Positions 45,356 to 57,446 of a stretch of 64,000 nucleotides of DNA are shown here, one piece after another. The notes under the pieces were generated by a model. The model was not told the origin of the DNA and searched no databases. It saw only the letters and a program-made list of their open reading frames with translations. The translations under genes and the position numbers were made by a program. Each line of letters starts with the position of its first letter. Position 1 is the first letter of the stretch. This DNA comes from Cymodocea nodosa (Eukaryota; Streptophyta; Magnoliopsida; Alismatales; Cymodoceaceae): positions 11,663,501-11,727,500 of the forward strand of contig CM072339.1 in NCBI GenBank assembly GCA_036874045.1, given 5' to 3'.

Positions 45356-48242
45356 GAACTACTGTCACAATAAATCTCAGTTATATCATAAGATAATCCA
45401 AAATCTTCTAAAGTTTGCCTTATCCATAGAATCTGAGTGCAACACAATGCAGCAGCAACATATTCAGCTTCTATAATAGAAAGTGCTACACAGTTTTGCT
45501 TTTTACTAAACCATGACACCAAATTATTTCCCAATAATTGACATGTGCCACTAGTACTCTTTCTATCAGATTTAGATCCAACATAATCAGCATCAGTATA
45601 TCCTATAAGATCTATTGAACTATCCTTAGAATAATACAGTCTGAAATTTTTAGTTCCTTGTATATATCTAAATATTCTTTTAACTGCAATTAAGTGTGAT
45701 TCCTTAGGATTAGATTGAAATCTAGCACAAACACACACAGCAAACATAATATCAGGTCTACTAGTAGTCAAATAAAGTAAAGAACCAATCATACTTCTGT
45801 ATTTTCTTTGATCTATAGATTTTCCTATGTCATCAATATCTAACTTTAAAGTAGTACTCATAGGAGTTTCTCGAAACCTTGTATCATTAAAATTAAATTT
45901 CTTAAGCATTTCATCTGCATATTTTTCTTGATTTAAAAATATACCTTTATCCATTTGCTTAATTTGAAGTCCTAGAAAATATGAAAGTTCTCCTATCATA
46001 CTCATTTCAAACTGATTAGTCATCTCTTCAGAGAATATTCTATCAACTTATTAGAGGTTGCTCCAAAGATTACATCATCCACGTATATTTGAACAACAAT
46101 CTGATCTTTACCATCTCTCTTAATAAATAGAGTATGATCCACTTTTCCCATGATATAGCCTTTTTCTATTAAAAAAGTAGACAATCTTTCATACCATGAT
46201 CTAGGTGCTTGCTTCAAACCATATAAGGCTTTCTTCAATTTATACACAAAGTCAGGATTTTTAATATCTTCAAATCCAGGTGGTTGTTTTACATAGACTT
46301 ATTCATTAATTAAACCATTTAGAAATGCACTCTTTACATCCATTTGATATAATTTAAAATCCATATAACAAGCATAGGCCAATAATATTCTAATACTTTC
46401 TAACCTAGCCACAGGAGCAAATGTTTCATCATAATCTAATCCTTCTTCCTATGTATACCCTTGTGCAACTAATCTAGCTTTATTCCTTATAATTTGACCA
46501 GTTTCGTTAGTTTTGTTTCTAAAGATCCACTTTTTACCTATTATGGACTGATTTTCTGGTGGAGAGACTAATTCTCATACATCATTTCTGTTGAATTGAT
46601 TTAGTTCTTCTTGCATTGCCACTATCCAATTTTCATCAAATAATGCTTCTTGTATATTCCTTGGTTCCACCATAGAAACAAACATACACATACTATTTAA
46701 ATTTACTGAAGCTCTACTTTTAACTCCCTCATTAATATTACCAATGACTTAAGTAATGGGATGTGATGAAGAATAACGCCAATTTCTCTGATTTTCCTCA
46801 ATATTCTCATCAACATCTGAAAGTCCATCACTTTCATCATTAGTTTGATCATTTAAGTTCATATTTTTTATTTTCTCAGATAAATCATCAATCTCTCTAT
46901 TGATCTCTAACTCATTTGGAAAATTGATCATATCATCATTTTCAGCTTTAGATTGAGATTCTCTAAGAGAATTTTCATTGAAGCTTACATGGAGGGTTTC
47001 TTCAATAGTCCTAGAAGTCTTGTTATATACTCTATAGGCTTTACTTCTAGTAGAGTAACCTACAAAAATTCCTTCATTCGATTTGGCTTGAAATTTAGCC
47101 CTTTTATCCTTAGTATTAAGAATAAAACACTTGCAGCCAAATAGTTTCATATAGGAAATTTTTGGAACCCTATTAAACATAATTTCAAAAGGAGTTTTAT
47201 TAAAATGAGGTCTTAAATGACTTCTGTTAATAACATAACAAGCTGTATTTACTGCTTCAACCCAAAGATTTTGAGGTAACTTATGTTCATTCAACATAGT
47301 TCTGGCCATTTCTTAAAGTGATTTATTCTTTCTCTCAACAACACCATTTTGACATGGTGCTCTTGGAAAAGAAAATCTGTGATCAATGCCATGCTCATTG
47401 CAATAGTTATCCATTTGATCATTATCAAATTCAGTTCCATGATCACTCCTAAGCTTTTGAATAGAGACACTTTGCTCATTTTGAACAAAATTGCAAAACA
47501 TTTTAAATTTTTCAAAAACTTCTGTCTTAGATGCTAGAAAATATACCCAAGTGTATCTAGAGAAGTCATCTACTAAAACAAATACATACCATTTACCACC
47601 AAGACTCATGATTCTTGTTGGTCCAAATAGATCCATATGTATAAGTTCTAAGACTCTTTTGCTTGAAATATCAGTTTTGGATTTAAAAGAGTTTTTGTGA
47701 AGTTTACCTAACTCACATGCATCACACATAAAGTTCTTTGAGTATTTAATCTTTGGTAAACCTCTCATTAAATGTTTTCTAGATAGTTTATGTAACAGTC
47801 TCATATTTATATGCCCAATCCTTCTATGCCATAGATATGCATCACTAGTTTCAGCTAGCAAACATGAATTTAAATCAACTGCACTAGAAGGTAAAGATAA
47901 AATACATACAGAACCTTTTCTTTTAGCAATAAACTTAATTTCATCTGTATTTTTATCAATTATTTTGCATACATTATCTTCAAACACTACATAATATCCA
48001 TTTTAAGTTAGTTTTATGACACTCAGCAAATTAAATCCTAGGTTTTCTACATATAGTACATTCGAAATAACACAAGTAGGAGTTATTTGAACATTGCCCA
48101 TACCTATGATTTTATCTTTGCTTTTGTTTCCAAATGTTACACTTCCTTTCATGGTATTTGTAAAATTTTGTAATAGACTTTTTTGTCTGATCATGTGACT
48201 TGACGCTCAACTATCCAAGATCCATTTTGATGTTGTTTCCTC
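45356..48242 (-). pseudogene. Pol of A2: protease, integrase, RT, part of RNase H
   Basis: Sense order after the acceptor at 48243: a decayed protease site (KWILDS, stop, ASSHMIRQ), integrase (HRRIGHINMRLLHKL, CDACELGKLHK, DLFGPTRIMS, RSDHGTEFDN, NGVVERKNKSL), RT ([20 protein letters not shown]) and RNase H to CDSSS, where it is cut. Stops or frameshifts occur near 48200, 48000, 47310, 46745, 46450, 46300 and 46020. It is the same family as A1, as the matching RNase H shows. Confidence 0.88.
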
Positions 48243-49403
48243 CTGCAACACAAATTAAGAAAAACTTCTTCTTGGTACCCAATGTTGTTGAGGACCAAGT
48301 TCATTAAACGCATATTTCTTCTTTTTGTTTAAAAATAGTTTAACATTATCATTTATATTCTTATTAGTTGTAAGTACTATTGATTTATCATTAGCTTCAT
48401 ACTCACATATAGCATTATTGCTTTTGCAATCATTCTTTTTGTTTTCAGATGTAGTATAATCAAGACCAAACATATTTTTATCGGATGTTAATTTATTTTG
48501 GTCATGCTTATACATTTCTGTAAGTTCATACCAAGATTGTATACTTGTATTAACACTTTCCGTACATACAAAATCTTTTTCTGCACAAGAATTTTTTGTT
48601 TTATCACATGCAGAATGAGTAATTGGTCTAATACCAGTGTATTGAATTACATGTTCAGGTTTCTGAATTTTCAATTTACTACAATTGTCTAAAATTTTAG
48701 AAATATTAGAAACTAAATTTCTAGAACAAGAAACAAGATTTTTAGAAACATTTATTGTCATGTTAGAAGTACAATTTGACAAATCACATTGATTTATATT
48801 ATTACTGCATGATTCATCCCTTGAAGTACCTACTTCTACATATTTATTACCTTGTTTCATAATAAAAGGAATTTTAGTCTTAGATTTACTTGAACTGCAA
48901 CTAATAAATCCTTTATTAGCTTGAAATTCAGGATATTCAGGATAATCAAATCCTAAGCCAAATTTATAAGACACCGCAGGGGTACTAGTTAGTTTGTCTA
49001 ACATAGTTTGACTTAAATTCCATTTCTCAAAGGTAGAATTTAAATCTTGCTCTCTTAGTTTAAATTTTTCTATCTCTAATTCATGTTCATTTATATTGTT
49101 TCTCAACATTTCATTTTCAGATTCTATCTTTAATTTTTCATCATTTATATTCTGTATTTGTTCATGCAAGATACATTCATTAAATCTAAATTTTTGCAAA
49201 TCTCTAGCATGATTTTCATTATCACATTTAAACTTTTCTAAAGTAGTAGACAGGAAACAATTTTCTTCTTCGATAATGGATGAAGATTTTCTAATATTAT
49301 TATTTTCCAATTTACATACTTTAAGTTTTTGTAATAATGCATGATAAGTACATAATAATTCATCAAAGTTGAAATCTGAATGACTTTCAAGATCAGATAT
49401 TAC
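48243..49403 (-). other. predicted 1161-bp intron between gag and protease (A2)
   Basis: The donor is TCTGAG|GTAATA (49403) and the acceptor TTTGTGTTGCAG|GAGG (48243). They lie at the same protein positions as in B1, after CFMADESE and just before the protease DSG. The length is a multiple of three, but a TAA stop at 48255-48257 sits 12 bases before its end, so only spliced RNA could give Gag-Pol. Confidence 0.78.
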
Positions 49404-50045
49404 CTCAGACTCATCTGCCATGAAGCACACATGAGCAACGTCTTCTAACTCTTGTTCTCCTTCTAAATGTGAAGATTTTGATGCTGATTCCTCAGATTCA
49501 GACTCTTCAGACGTGTCATCCCAAGTGACCTTCAAAGCCTTTTTCTTGTAAAACTTTTTCTGAGTTTTCTAAGCCGTCTTCTTTGGATTTGTCCTACTTT
49601 GCTTTTTATTTTTCCTCATAGGACAATCTGGAGAAAGATGTTCAGGTTTCTTACAGTTGTAACATACATACTTTTTGGATGAAGAATTCTTGTCATTCAA
49701 TGATTTTGACGTTGAGGGTTTATCATTTTTGTTCCTTTGCTGTTTCCTAGCTTTCCATGCTTTCTTGAATTTCCAAGTCAGCAAAATCAAATCCTCGTTA
49801 GAATCAGTAGATATATCAGAATCTGAATTAATTTCGAAGGCTATTTCTTTCTTCATTTTTAGTTTGTTGTGACTCAGTGATTCATTTAATTGAACTTCAT
49901 AAGCTGTTAAATTTTCTATAAGTTCATTCATAGTATAAACATTTAAATCTCGTGATTCCTCAATTGATGTTACTTTCTGAAACCATTTAGAACTTAGGGA
50001 TCTGAAAATTTTCCTCACCAAATCCTTCTGTTCAAAAACATTAGA
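48255..50045 (-). pseudogene. Gag of A2 (N-terminus deleted) with coiled coil
   Basis: It begins in the middle of the capsid region (FEQKDLVRKIFRSLSSKWF, TSIEESRDLNVYTMNEL), then the knuckle CYNCKKPEHLSPDC (Glu in place of the usual Gly before His), a Lys-rich linker with one TAG (about 49569), a Ser/Glu-rich part and a coiled coil of more than 150 residues. The LGPQQHWVPRRSFS end precedes the TAA at 48255. The part after 49404 would be present only in protein from unspliced RNA. Confidence 0.85.
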
Positions 50046-50313
50046 ACATTTGACTTTCTGAGACCATTTAGAACATTAAAACATATCATGCTTTTCAATA
50101 AAAACACACGTTAACTTAACGTTTAGCTAAATGAGAAATTAATGCAACGAAACGACTAGTTATTAACTTCAGATCCAATACAGACAAGTATTTATGTCAA
50201 TAAGCTTTTTCTGTATTAATTGATGATTTTAATTTCTTTTCACAAGCAATAGTAATTGAGCAAATATGATTATTTTCATTCAGCACACATCATCAAAACA
50301 AAAATACTCAACA
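50046..50313 (-). repeat. repair filler plus LTR A fragment
   Basis: 50077-50313 is the first 237 bp of LTR A. 50046-50076 contains TTTCTGAGACCATTTAGAAC, a near copy of 49977-49996 in the adjacent gag: a templated filler at the deletion junction. Confidence 0.75.
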
Positions 50314-51602
50314 ATGTTTATTAAGCTCACATTAAAATTTTGATTATCTAAAATTTTAACTTCTAAGTGAGATTTAAAAATATTTAAATCAACCTTAGCA
50401 TCACTATATGTTATTTGCATAGACCCATCTCTACATCTTATATATGCATCTACTGTGGCTAGGAAGGGTCTTCCTAAAATATGGGACACATTTTGCTTTC
50501 CACCAGGTGAAGGTTGATTTTCTAAGAGAATAAAATCTATGGGATAGACAAAATCTTTAATCTTAATCAATATATTCTCAACAACTCCTAAGAGAGTTCT
50601 AAAAGAATGGTCAGCTAGTTGAATGAGAAACTTAGTGGGTTGAATACCATTAAGTCCTAGGTTCACATAAACACCAGATGGCATAACATTTACTCCTGCT
50701 CCCAAATCTGTTAATACTCTATCAAAATAGGTATCTCCAATTGTACAAGAGATGGTTGGAGTACCTGGATCACTAAACTTCTTAGGCAAGTCTTGGCAGA
50801 AATAAGCACTAACGGATTTAGCTAAGCACACTTTCATAGGTGTCTTCCTAGCTCACTTCATTGTACATAACTCCTTTAAAAATTTGGCATAGGCAGGTAT
50901 TTGCTCTATTGCATCTAGTAATGGAATGTTAATCCTAACCTGTTCAAAGATTTCTCTCATCTTAATATTCTGATCAATATCCTTATGTGGAGTTCTTAAT
51001 CTATGGGGAAAAGGGGCAGGTTGACTTTCTAAAGGGATACTTACCTTGGATAACTTACCTTTACCCTTTTTATCACCCAATAAAATTTCATTTTCAGATT
51101 CTTTATTTAGTTGATTGGATGAACCTAAATCGTCTATAGGAACACTCATCGGTACAAGAGGAGTTTCCTTTTTAGGAATGCTCACCTCTCTCTCAGACCT
51201 TAAAGCAACATAAGTTTCAACTGATTCATCCTCAACTAAGGATGTTAATCTTAAATCTATATTTTCATAACCATCTATGTCAATGGGGGCACTAGAGGCT
51301 TTTACTAAGTTTAATAAATCCATAGAGGTGTTAAGTTCAGCAATTACCTTAGCTAAGTTGACTGAAGATTCAACACAAGGAACATTTCCTATAGGCTTTT
51401 CCATTTTAATTTCACAACTATAGCTACTAGTGTCATAAGCATCAGCATTATAATTTAAATTTGGCATAGATAGGATAACATTAGAACTAGAACATGCACC
51501 TACATTGCTATTTAGCATATAAAATGGGCAATTAGCATCAACATGATTATTCAATTTGCATTTAGAACATGTAGGTGTCAAATCAAAACTAAATTCATCC
51601 AT
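50314..51602 (-). pseudogene. first ORF of G: zinc knuckle and aspartic protease
   Basis: In sense the ATG at 51602 begins MDEFSFDL and is soon followed by the knuckle CSKCKLNNHVDANC. A low-complexity linker leads to PFPHRLRTPHKD and INIPLLDAIEQIPAYAKFLK, which in Athila-type polyproteins lies just before protease. Then comes protease with TDLGAGVNVMPSG (active-site DTG altered to DLG) and ILGRPFLATVDA. A TGA at 50853-50855 separates the two halves in frame. No capsid domain is present. The ORF is cut at 50314, where the nested block starts. Confidence 0.85.
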
Positions 51603-53066
51603 ATTATAAATTAAATATTTATCTAAAATGGCATGCAAAATTTCAACTAAATGAACAAACCGAATGTATTCAATCAAGCACAATCTTCAGGTGATTTAAG
51701 CAAATCTGCAACATAATAGAGAAATGGATAAACAATTACTTTTTTCTTTTACTTGAAACTTAATTTTTCATAGATTCATTTAGTGACTATTCCATTATCA
51801 TGCCACTAAATTCTAAATACAAACAACAATGCATATATCTCACAAACATTGTATATAATTTAAGTTTCATCTAAAATAAGTAGTCATGGAATTTCTGAAA
51901 CTAAATTGTACTACATTGGCTTAAAAATTTTCTATAGAAATTCATATATCTTTTAAATTCACAAATAAATAATCTTTTGAAAGATAATTACTTCTAGTTT
52001 CTACGAAAAATCAGAGACAAAAATTTCCAAAACTGAAGTATTATCAAAATCATGTGAAACTCAGATAACTCAGAATTCATAATCTGCAGAACATGTCATT
52101 TTAGAAAAATTCTCCAGAAATGTATATAAATCCAAATACAACGTATAATACATTGTTTGAAAGATAACCTACTGTAGTTTCATGGAAAATTTTCAAAAAT
52201 AATTTTTATTCAAACATGTAATTGCAGTTTCAATCATAAGAATGCATGTTATGAAACTCCTACCCATAAAATAACTTTCCGATAGAAATCGGATAGCTCA
52301 CCCTAACTATCCGACTTTTGGGAAAACTCGGATAGTTATGGGTTACTGTTCGGTAAGGGAAAACTCGGATAGTTAGGTGTAACTGTTTGAGTTTTTCATG
52401 AAGTGTTCGGACAATTATACCCCTAACTATCTGATCTTCATATTATTGGTTAAATCTAATATGCCAACTTTAAAAATTCACACAGAATTCTACATAACTC
52501 CAAATGAAACATGTAAATACTCGTTGGAAAGGTAATTTCATCTAATTTCTGGAAAAAATCACTGATCTAAATTTTAAATACTTTCATAATAACATATTTT
52601 AAAATTCATTAGCAGAAACCTATCCAGAATTCTATAAAACATCCATGTTTTCTAAGATTTTTATCTTTTAATATACTAATCAGAATTTTATGCATAAGTA
52701 CTCAAAAGAAATCTTAGAAACCGAGTATTTTAGGAAAAATATCATAAAAATGAGTTATAATCTCGTGTATATCAAAAATTTAAATTTCCAAACAGGCAGA
52801 TTCTATCTTAATAATTTGTACACAAAGATTATCATTACTCCATTAAGTTACTTGTCACCAACTTGTATACTTTAATTGAACATGTAACAAGAAATTCAGA
52901 TAACAAAGAATTGAACACATAGAACGGCCAATCCATGTATCCATTTCCTTGCAAAGAAACAAAGAAAAACAATAACTCAACAAGAAAACAAACAAAACTA
53001 GAACAATATAAAGGATATTAAATCTTGCAAATCATCTAATAAATCATTTTAGCACCAAAACTCCTT
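51603..53066 (-). other. 5' leader of G
   Basis: I see no capsid ORF in any frame. In sense TATGTTGCAG|ATTTG (51706) is a strong splice acceptor about 100 bases before the first ORF. A cluster of TAACTTTCCGA (52272-52282), TAACTATCCGA (52304-52314) and TCGGATAGTTA (52328-52338) lies in the leader. Confidence 0.55.
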
Positions 53067-53079
53067 GGCAACGGTGCCA
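53067..53079 (-). promoter_or_regulatory. primer binding site of G (tRNA-Asp type)
   Basis: In sense TGGCACCGTTGCC, six bases after the LTR end, differs by one base from TGGCGCCGTTGCC, the complement of the plant tRNA-Asp 3' end used by Athila elements. Confidence 0.85.
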
Positions 53080-53085
53080 AAAACT

Positions 53086-55179
53086 TGTAACGCTTTTATG
53101 TGTTGTTAAATTAACGGCAAAAGTGTAAATTTTACATTTATAACTGCAAGCGCACGGTGCCTATTGTAATAAGCATATGCAAGTATGGGTCAAATCTACA
53201 AGGAGTTTGTCTTAAATAAATTTTATTAAAATGATTATCTGATTAAATACCCACACTAAATTAACTCATAATTAAATTCTAATTACTCGATATTAATATA
53301 CAAAATTTGTAGCACAATTAAGGTTTATAAGATTACCCCAAAGTTCAATTAATTCTTAAGTTATGATAAGATATTCAAGAAATCAATGAGTATTAATCCT
53401 AAAATCATAGAATTTAAGCTCAACTTTTAACTCTAATAACTTCCAACTTGTGTTTAAAAATCCAGAATAAATAACGGTTGGAAAGATCCTTGGAATATCT
53501 TATTTAAGAAAGGGGCGCAGACAGTTATGGAAACTTTCTAAAAACGCACCTTCAATGCAAAAATCAAATCTCCGTCAAATCTTCATGAAACGCTACGAAA
53601 TAAGCATGCCTTGAAAGTAGATCCGTTACACTAACAAGGAAAATTTACAAAACTGAATTCCAAAAAATACACGATGCAAGCACAGCACAGGTGTCGAGCT
53701 CAAAACTGGAACTCGACAGAGACTCAAAACTGCTGATACCTTTAGAAAATAAAATTGAAAACCTTCGAAAAACATTCTAAAAAATTCTAAAACTTTGTAA
53801 ACTTGTTCTACACTCATTATACTTACAAAACGAAACAAAAAATGGAATTTAGAGATGACGAACAAGTAGATATAATTCAAACAAAAGCTACTAACAATCT
53901 GGCTATCTAAGAAACGAAAAACTGCCTTCACAATTCACATCATCACATTCATTCACACTATACATATGATATGAACTCAATTCTTATATCAATTAACATC
54001 AAAACAATATATGATCTTTAATTTAGAACATTTGAAACAAAGATTTATGCATAGAATTTCGTTCTTCCACATACTAAAACTATACTCATACATATAAAAT
54101 TGTACAACATGAAAACTAGTATGAGGATCTCTCCTTTCCATCATACCTTTTAATTTTCCACGTTTCTTCAAGCAAGAACTCCCCAAAGTCCTTGAAATCG
54201 ATGCTCTATAGGGCTATCACCACCTGTAGCAAATCCAAGTGAAGCTTCTAGGGTTGCTTGAAGAAGAATGGTGCACGTCCTCAAGATCTTGACTCCAAGA
54301 CCCACAACTTTGGCTTCCACGTCTAAGGATGGTGCTTCCAATGACTCAACCCTAAAGATCCTAACCTTTTGCTCCACTCCAAATTAGTCACACGAGCCTC
54401 CCAATCCACCAAGATCAATGCCCAAGGAGATCCTAACATATGGCCGTCTGAATTGAAGAGAAGGTGTCTTCTAGGAAGAGGGGAAAATGCCAAGGCTCAC
54501 CATTCTTGAAAGGAGCTTGTTCAAGATCAAGGGGAAGATGGGACTTTCTAGATGGAGATGTTAGAATGGTTGGAACCGCCGGTTGCAATGTGTTGGAAGA
54601 GGAGGAGATAACCTACGATTGAGTGGTCAAACACTTTAAATACTCTAAGCTATTGTTGCTTGATCTCCAATAAGTTTCATCCAATGACCCACGTTTTTTT
54701 CTTCTTTAATTGATCTTAATTTCATGATTTATTGACCTATAAAACTCAAAACCAAGTTGGATGCACATATACATTGAATATAAATCATATGATGCAAATA
54801 TAGTATACATGCATGCATGAGTTGCCATATATGGAAAGTTGCCAAATTAGGAAGGTTTTGGTCCATAACTTTTTCACATGTGCATACATGAATTACTTAA
54901 ATTTCTTTAGTTTAACATCATATTTAAGTGATTTGGCAATAATACAATGTATATAAAGTCATATATGGAAGAATTATGTCTAATACAAGGGCTATTGACT
55001 AAGTGTTTAATTGATAAAGGATAAATTTGTACATTATCAACTATTTAATCCCTAATTCATGCATATGTCTAAAAATATGATTTTCATGTAATCCTTTATA
55101 AGAACATATATAATGATGACTTATAATCCTTAATATGCATGAATTAACATATATAAAATGCACAAATTGATACTTTACA
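53086..55179 (-). repeat. 5' LTR of G (2094 bp)
   Basis: Plus strand TGTAACGC to CTTTACA. It matches 26018-27725 except for about 390 bp (54760-55150) missing from the other copy. It is followed by the TSD CCTCT. A TATTTAAA candidate lies near 54636 on the minus strand. No gene is seen; ORFs at 53626-54377 match the equivalent LTR positions on the left and are not convincing. Confidence 0.88.
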
Positions 55180-55904
55180 CCTCTCTACTGAGAAATAAAT
55201 TGCAGTAGACCCTGGTACTCAAATAAGTCCTTAATTTCTTGCATACCGCCCTAGTTTACTTGTCTACTGTATATGATATCATAACCCCTAATATCTTGAT
55301 ATTTATTATATGCTTCCTGACTCCAAAAGTGTACTTCATTTAAAACTATTGCTTCAGTCGGGTTAGGAATTTGAATTTGTTGTTCTAGAGGAGCTTGTTC
55401 TTGAATTTCCTCTTCCATGTGTTGAACTTGAATTGGTTGGGAATGCTTTGGAGATTCCTGCATTTTTTCTTCTATTTCTATCTGTGGTGGAGAGCCGATA
55501 GAACTCTCCACTCTATCTTGAATTCTTTCAATTAATTGCTGAAGAGTTTCTCCCTCTTTAGTGGAATCTGTCGAGTCATTTCTTTCTTATTCAATGTGCT
55601 CTTGTTCAACTTCTTCTCTTTCTTCTTCCTCTTGACTACCAATCCACATTGTCACTATTCTTTCTAATCCTATGGTAGATTGGGATGGAGTCACGAGCAA
55701 ATCAACTTCTACCCTAATTTATGTTCTTTCTGTTTGTATAGGCTGTAGATTAATTTTAGCCTATTTTCCATCTCCTCTTTGCTCTTGCTTCTACTGCTCC
55801 TGCTCCTCCTCAGAATCGGATAGCAAGTTTACAAAAATTTTCTCTACAGGCCCTACTGATATTTGCATTTCAGATTTAATCTCATCTTTATGTTCAGGCA
55901 CTAT
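55180..55904 (-). pseudogene. third-ORF-like protein of D, N-terminal part
   Basis: In sense it is a Glu/Gln-rich acidic stretch (NLLSDSEEEQEQ, QIQVQHMEEEIQEQAPLEQQ) followed by EVHFWSQEAYNKY, YDIIYSRQVN and MQEIKDLFEYQGLLQFISQ, which align with IHFRSEEAL, ILHARPIKF and MEIRDLFEFQG of A1. Stops are at about 55190, 55251, 55590 and 55725-55770. It continues at 26017 behind G. The true N-terminus is displaced by B3 at 55905. Confidence 0.72.
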
Positions 55905-57120
55905 CGTAGGATCGTTTGTATCACAAGAGGGGGGGTGAATTGTGTCTTTAGTAATTAAACTAGCGGATAAAACAAGAGCACAAAACACTTGTAAATAAAA
56001 TTCTATTTTTTTATTTCAAGACAGAATTTACAATATCATTTCAGCTCAATTCCCTTCTTGACGGTTTTGATACAGTAATTTTTGATATACAATTCAAATA
56101 GGAAAACAAAGCTCTTTTTCAAAACTAATTTTGAATTGTATAAAACCTGATCTTTATGCACACAGCTCTTTTCTTTCTCTTTGTTCAGCTTCTGTATCTC
56201 TTCTTCTCCAGTTGTCGAATTTACAGACTTCTTGCATTTGCAGCTCCTTTTCTAAAATTGCTTGGAATTTCGAACTTCTTCTAATGTTGGAGAACTTTTC
56301 AGAATATGAATATTCAAACTTAACTTTTCAGTTAGGGATCCAGATTGAATATTCAAACTTGGTTTTTGAGATTGGGATCCCCCGTTGTAATGTAGCTCGT
56401 ACTCTCTATTAGTAGTCGAACTCTATTGTCTTTCACGTTCAGAATGTTCATCCACTTGATCCACAATCCATAATCCACGTACTAATTTTCTCTTTAATCC
56501 AAATTACTTTCTATTTAAATTTCCACTTTCTTCATTAACAATTTGAGTTTCCATGATCTCCACTCGTAGATTCACCGAAATTTTATATTCCTGGAGTCTT
56601 GTAAAATATCTTCTAAGTCTTTGATTTAGTCGAACATTTATCCTTTAACTCCTGTCAAAACTCGAACACTTATCCTTTAACTCTTCGAGTTCTTGCACTT
56701 GCAAAACACGTGACTAAACAAAGAAACTTATCTGTTCGTTAGTCCTTTTATAAAACTCGAACAGTTATCTATCCATGCATATAAAAACTCGAATAGTTAT
56801 CTAACTATTCAATTTTTCATTACCGAATGCACATGGAAAACACGTGACAACTTAAAACATTAAAAACACACGTGTGGATAACTTAAAGTAAACACACGTT
56901 TTTAACATAAAGTATTCGACAAAAATGAAACGTTAACTATCCGAAAGTTTAACTATTGCAAATCTAGCTCTTCGGAAATCTTTAATTTATCCGACATAAA
57001 AATGAAACTTTCCGATAATCTATTAACTATTATACTTAGAGAAATATACTTAGAGAATATTATGTAGACTTATTTAAATACGTTAATAAAGCATACATCA
57101 TCAAAATTAAATACCTAACA
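55905..57120 (-). repeat. 3' LTR of B3 (LTR type B, 1216 bp)
   Basis: On the plus strand it runs from CGTAGGATCG (TG mutated to CG) to AAATACCTAACA. It matches B1's LTR end to end. Preceding bases ACTAT (55900-55904) would be the TSD, which cannot be verified. Confidence 0.9.
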
Positions 57121-57223
57121 ATCTCCCCCTTTTTGATGATGTCAAAACCTAATAAGTCACATATTTTATATCTCCCCCTTTTTGGCATTATAAAAAAGTA
57201 AACAAACTATTATCTCCCCCTTT
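57121..57223 (-). promoter_or_regulatory. three polypurine tracts of B3
   Basis: The complements ATCTCCCCCTTTTTGATG (57121), ATCTCCCCCTTTTTGG (57169) and ATCTCCCCCTTTAGG (57212) mirror the three tracts of B2. Confidence 0.85.
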
Positions 57224-57446
57224 AGGAAGTTAAGTTTTATAAATGTAAGGAAGGATATCTTACTAAGTATATATTAATCAAAACGATAGTGTCAATCATA
57301 CACAGGATTTATGGATTAAGCAAAAACTGTTTAATATCAAAAACTATGAAAAATAATCACATAACTTTAAAATCAGTAAACAGTTTACATAATGATTTTG
57401 GTTACAAATTACAAAAAATAAATCATGTAATACATAATTTGTATAA

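Larger units (their letters stand above)
45344..50313 (-). mobile_element. Sirevirus-type element A2, both ends deleted
   Basis: In sense: first 237 bp of LTR A (50313-50077), a repair filler, the middle of gag, the intron-like segment, and pol up to the RNase H active site, where it is joined to B2's LTR through a 12-bp filler (45344-45355, ATCTAAAATCTA). The start of gag, the primer site and the whole 3' part are lost. It lies in reverse orientation to B2. Confidence 0.85.
26018..55179 (-). mobile_element. Athila-like Ty3/gypsy element G with nested insertions
   Basis: Sense order: 5' LTR (55179-53086), tRNA-Asp primer site, leader, knuckle-plus-protease ORF (51602-50314), nested block 50313-32593, RT, RNase H and integrase (32592-29758), capsid Gag (29555-28162), polypurine box (27740-27730) and 3' LTR (27725-26018). 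The LTR pair, the 5-bp TSD and the correct positions of primer site and polypurine tract show that this is one element. A few hundred bases of pol between protease and RT are missing at the nested block. Gag downstream of integrase is abnormal for the superfamily. Confidence 0.85.

Noticed and set aside
52690..52875. 61-codon ORF in the leader of G
   Set aside because: AT-rich low-complexity sequence on the opposite strand with no domain.
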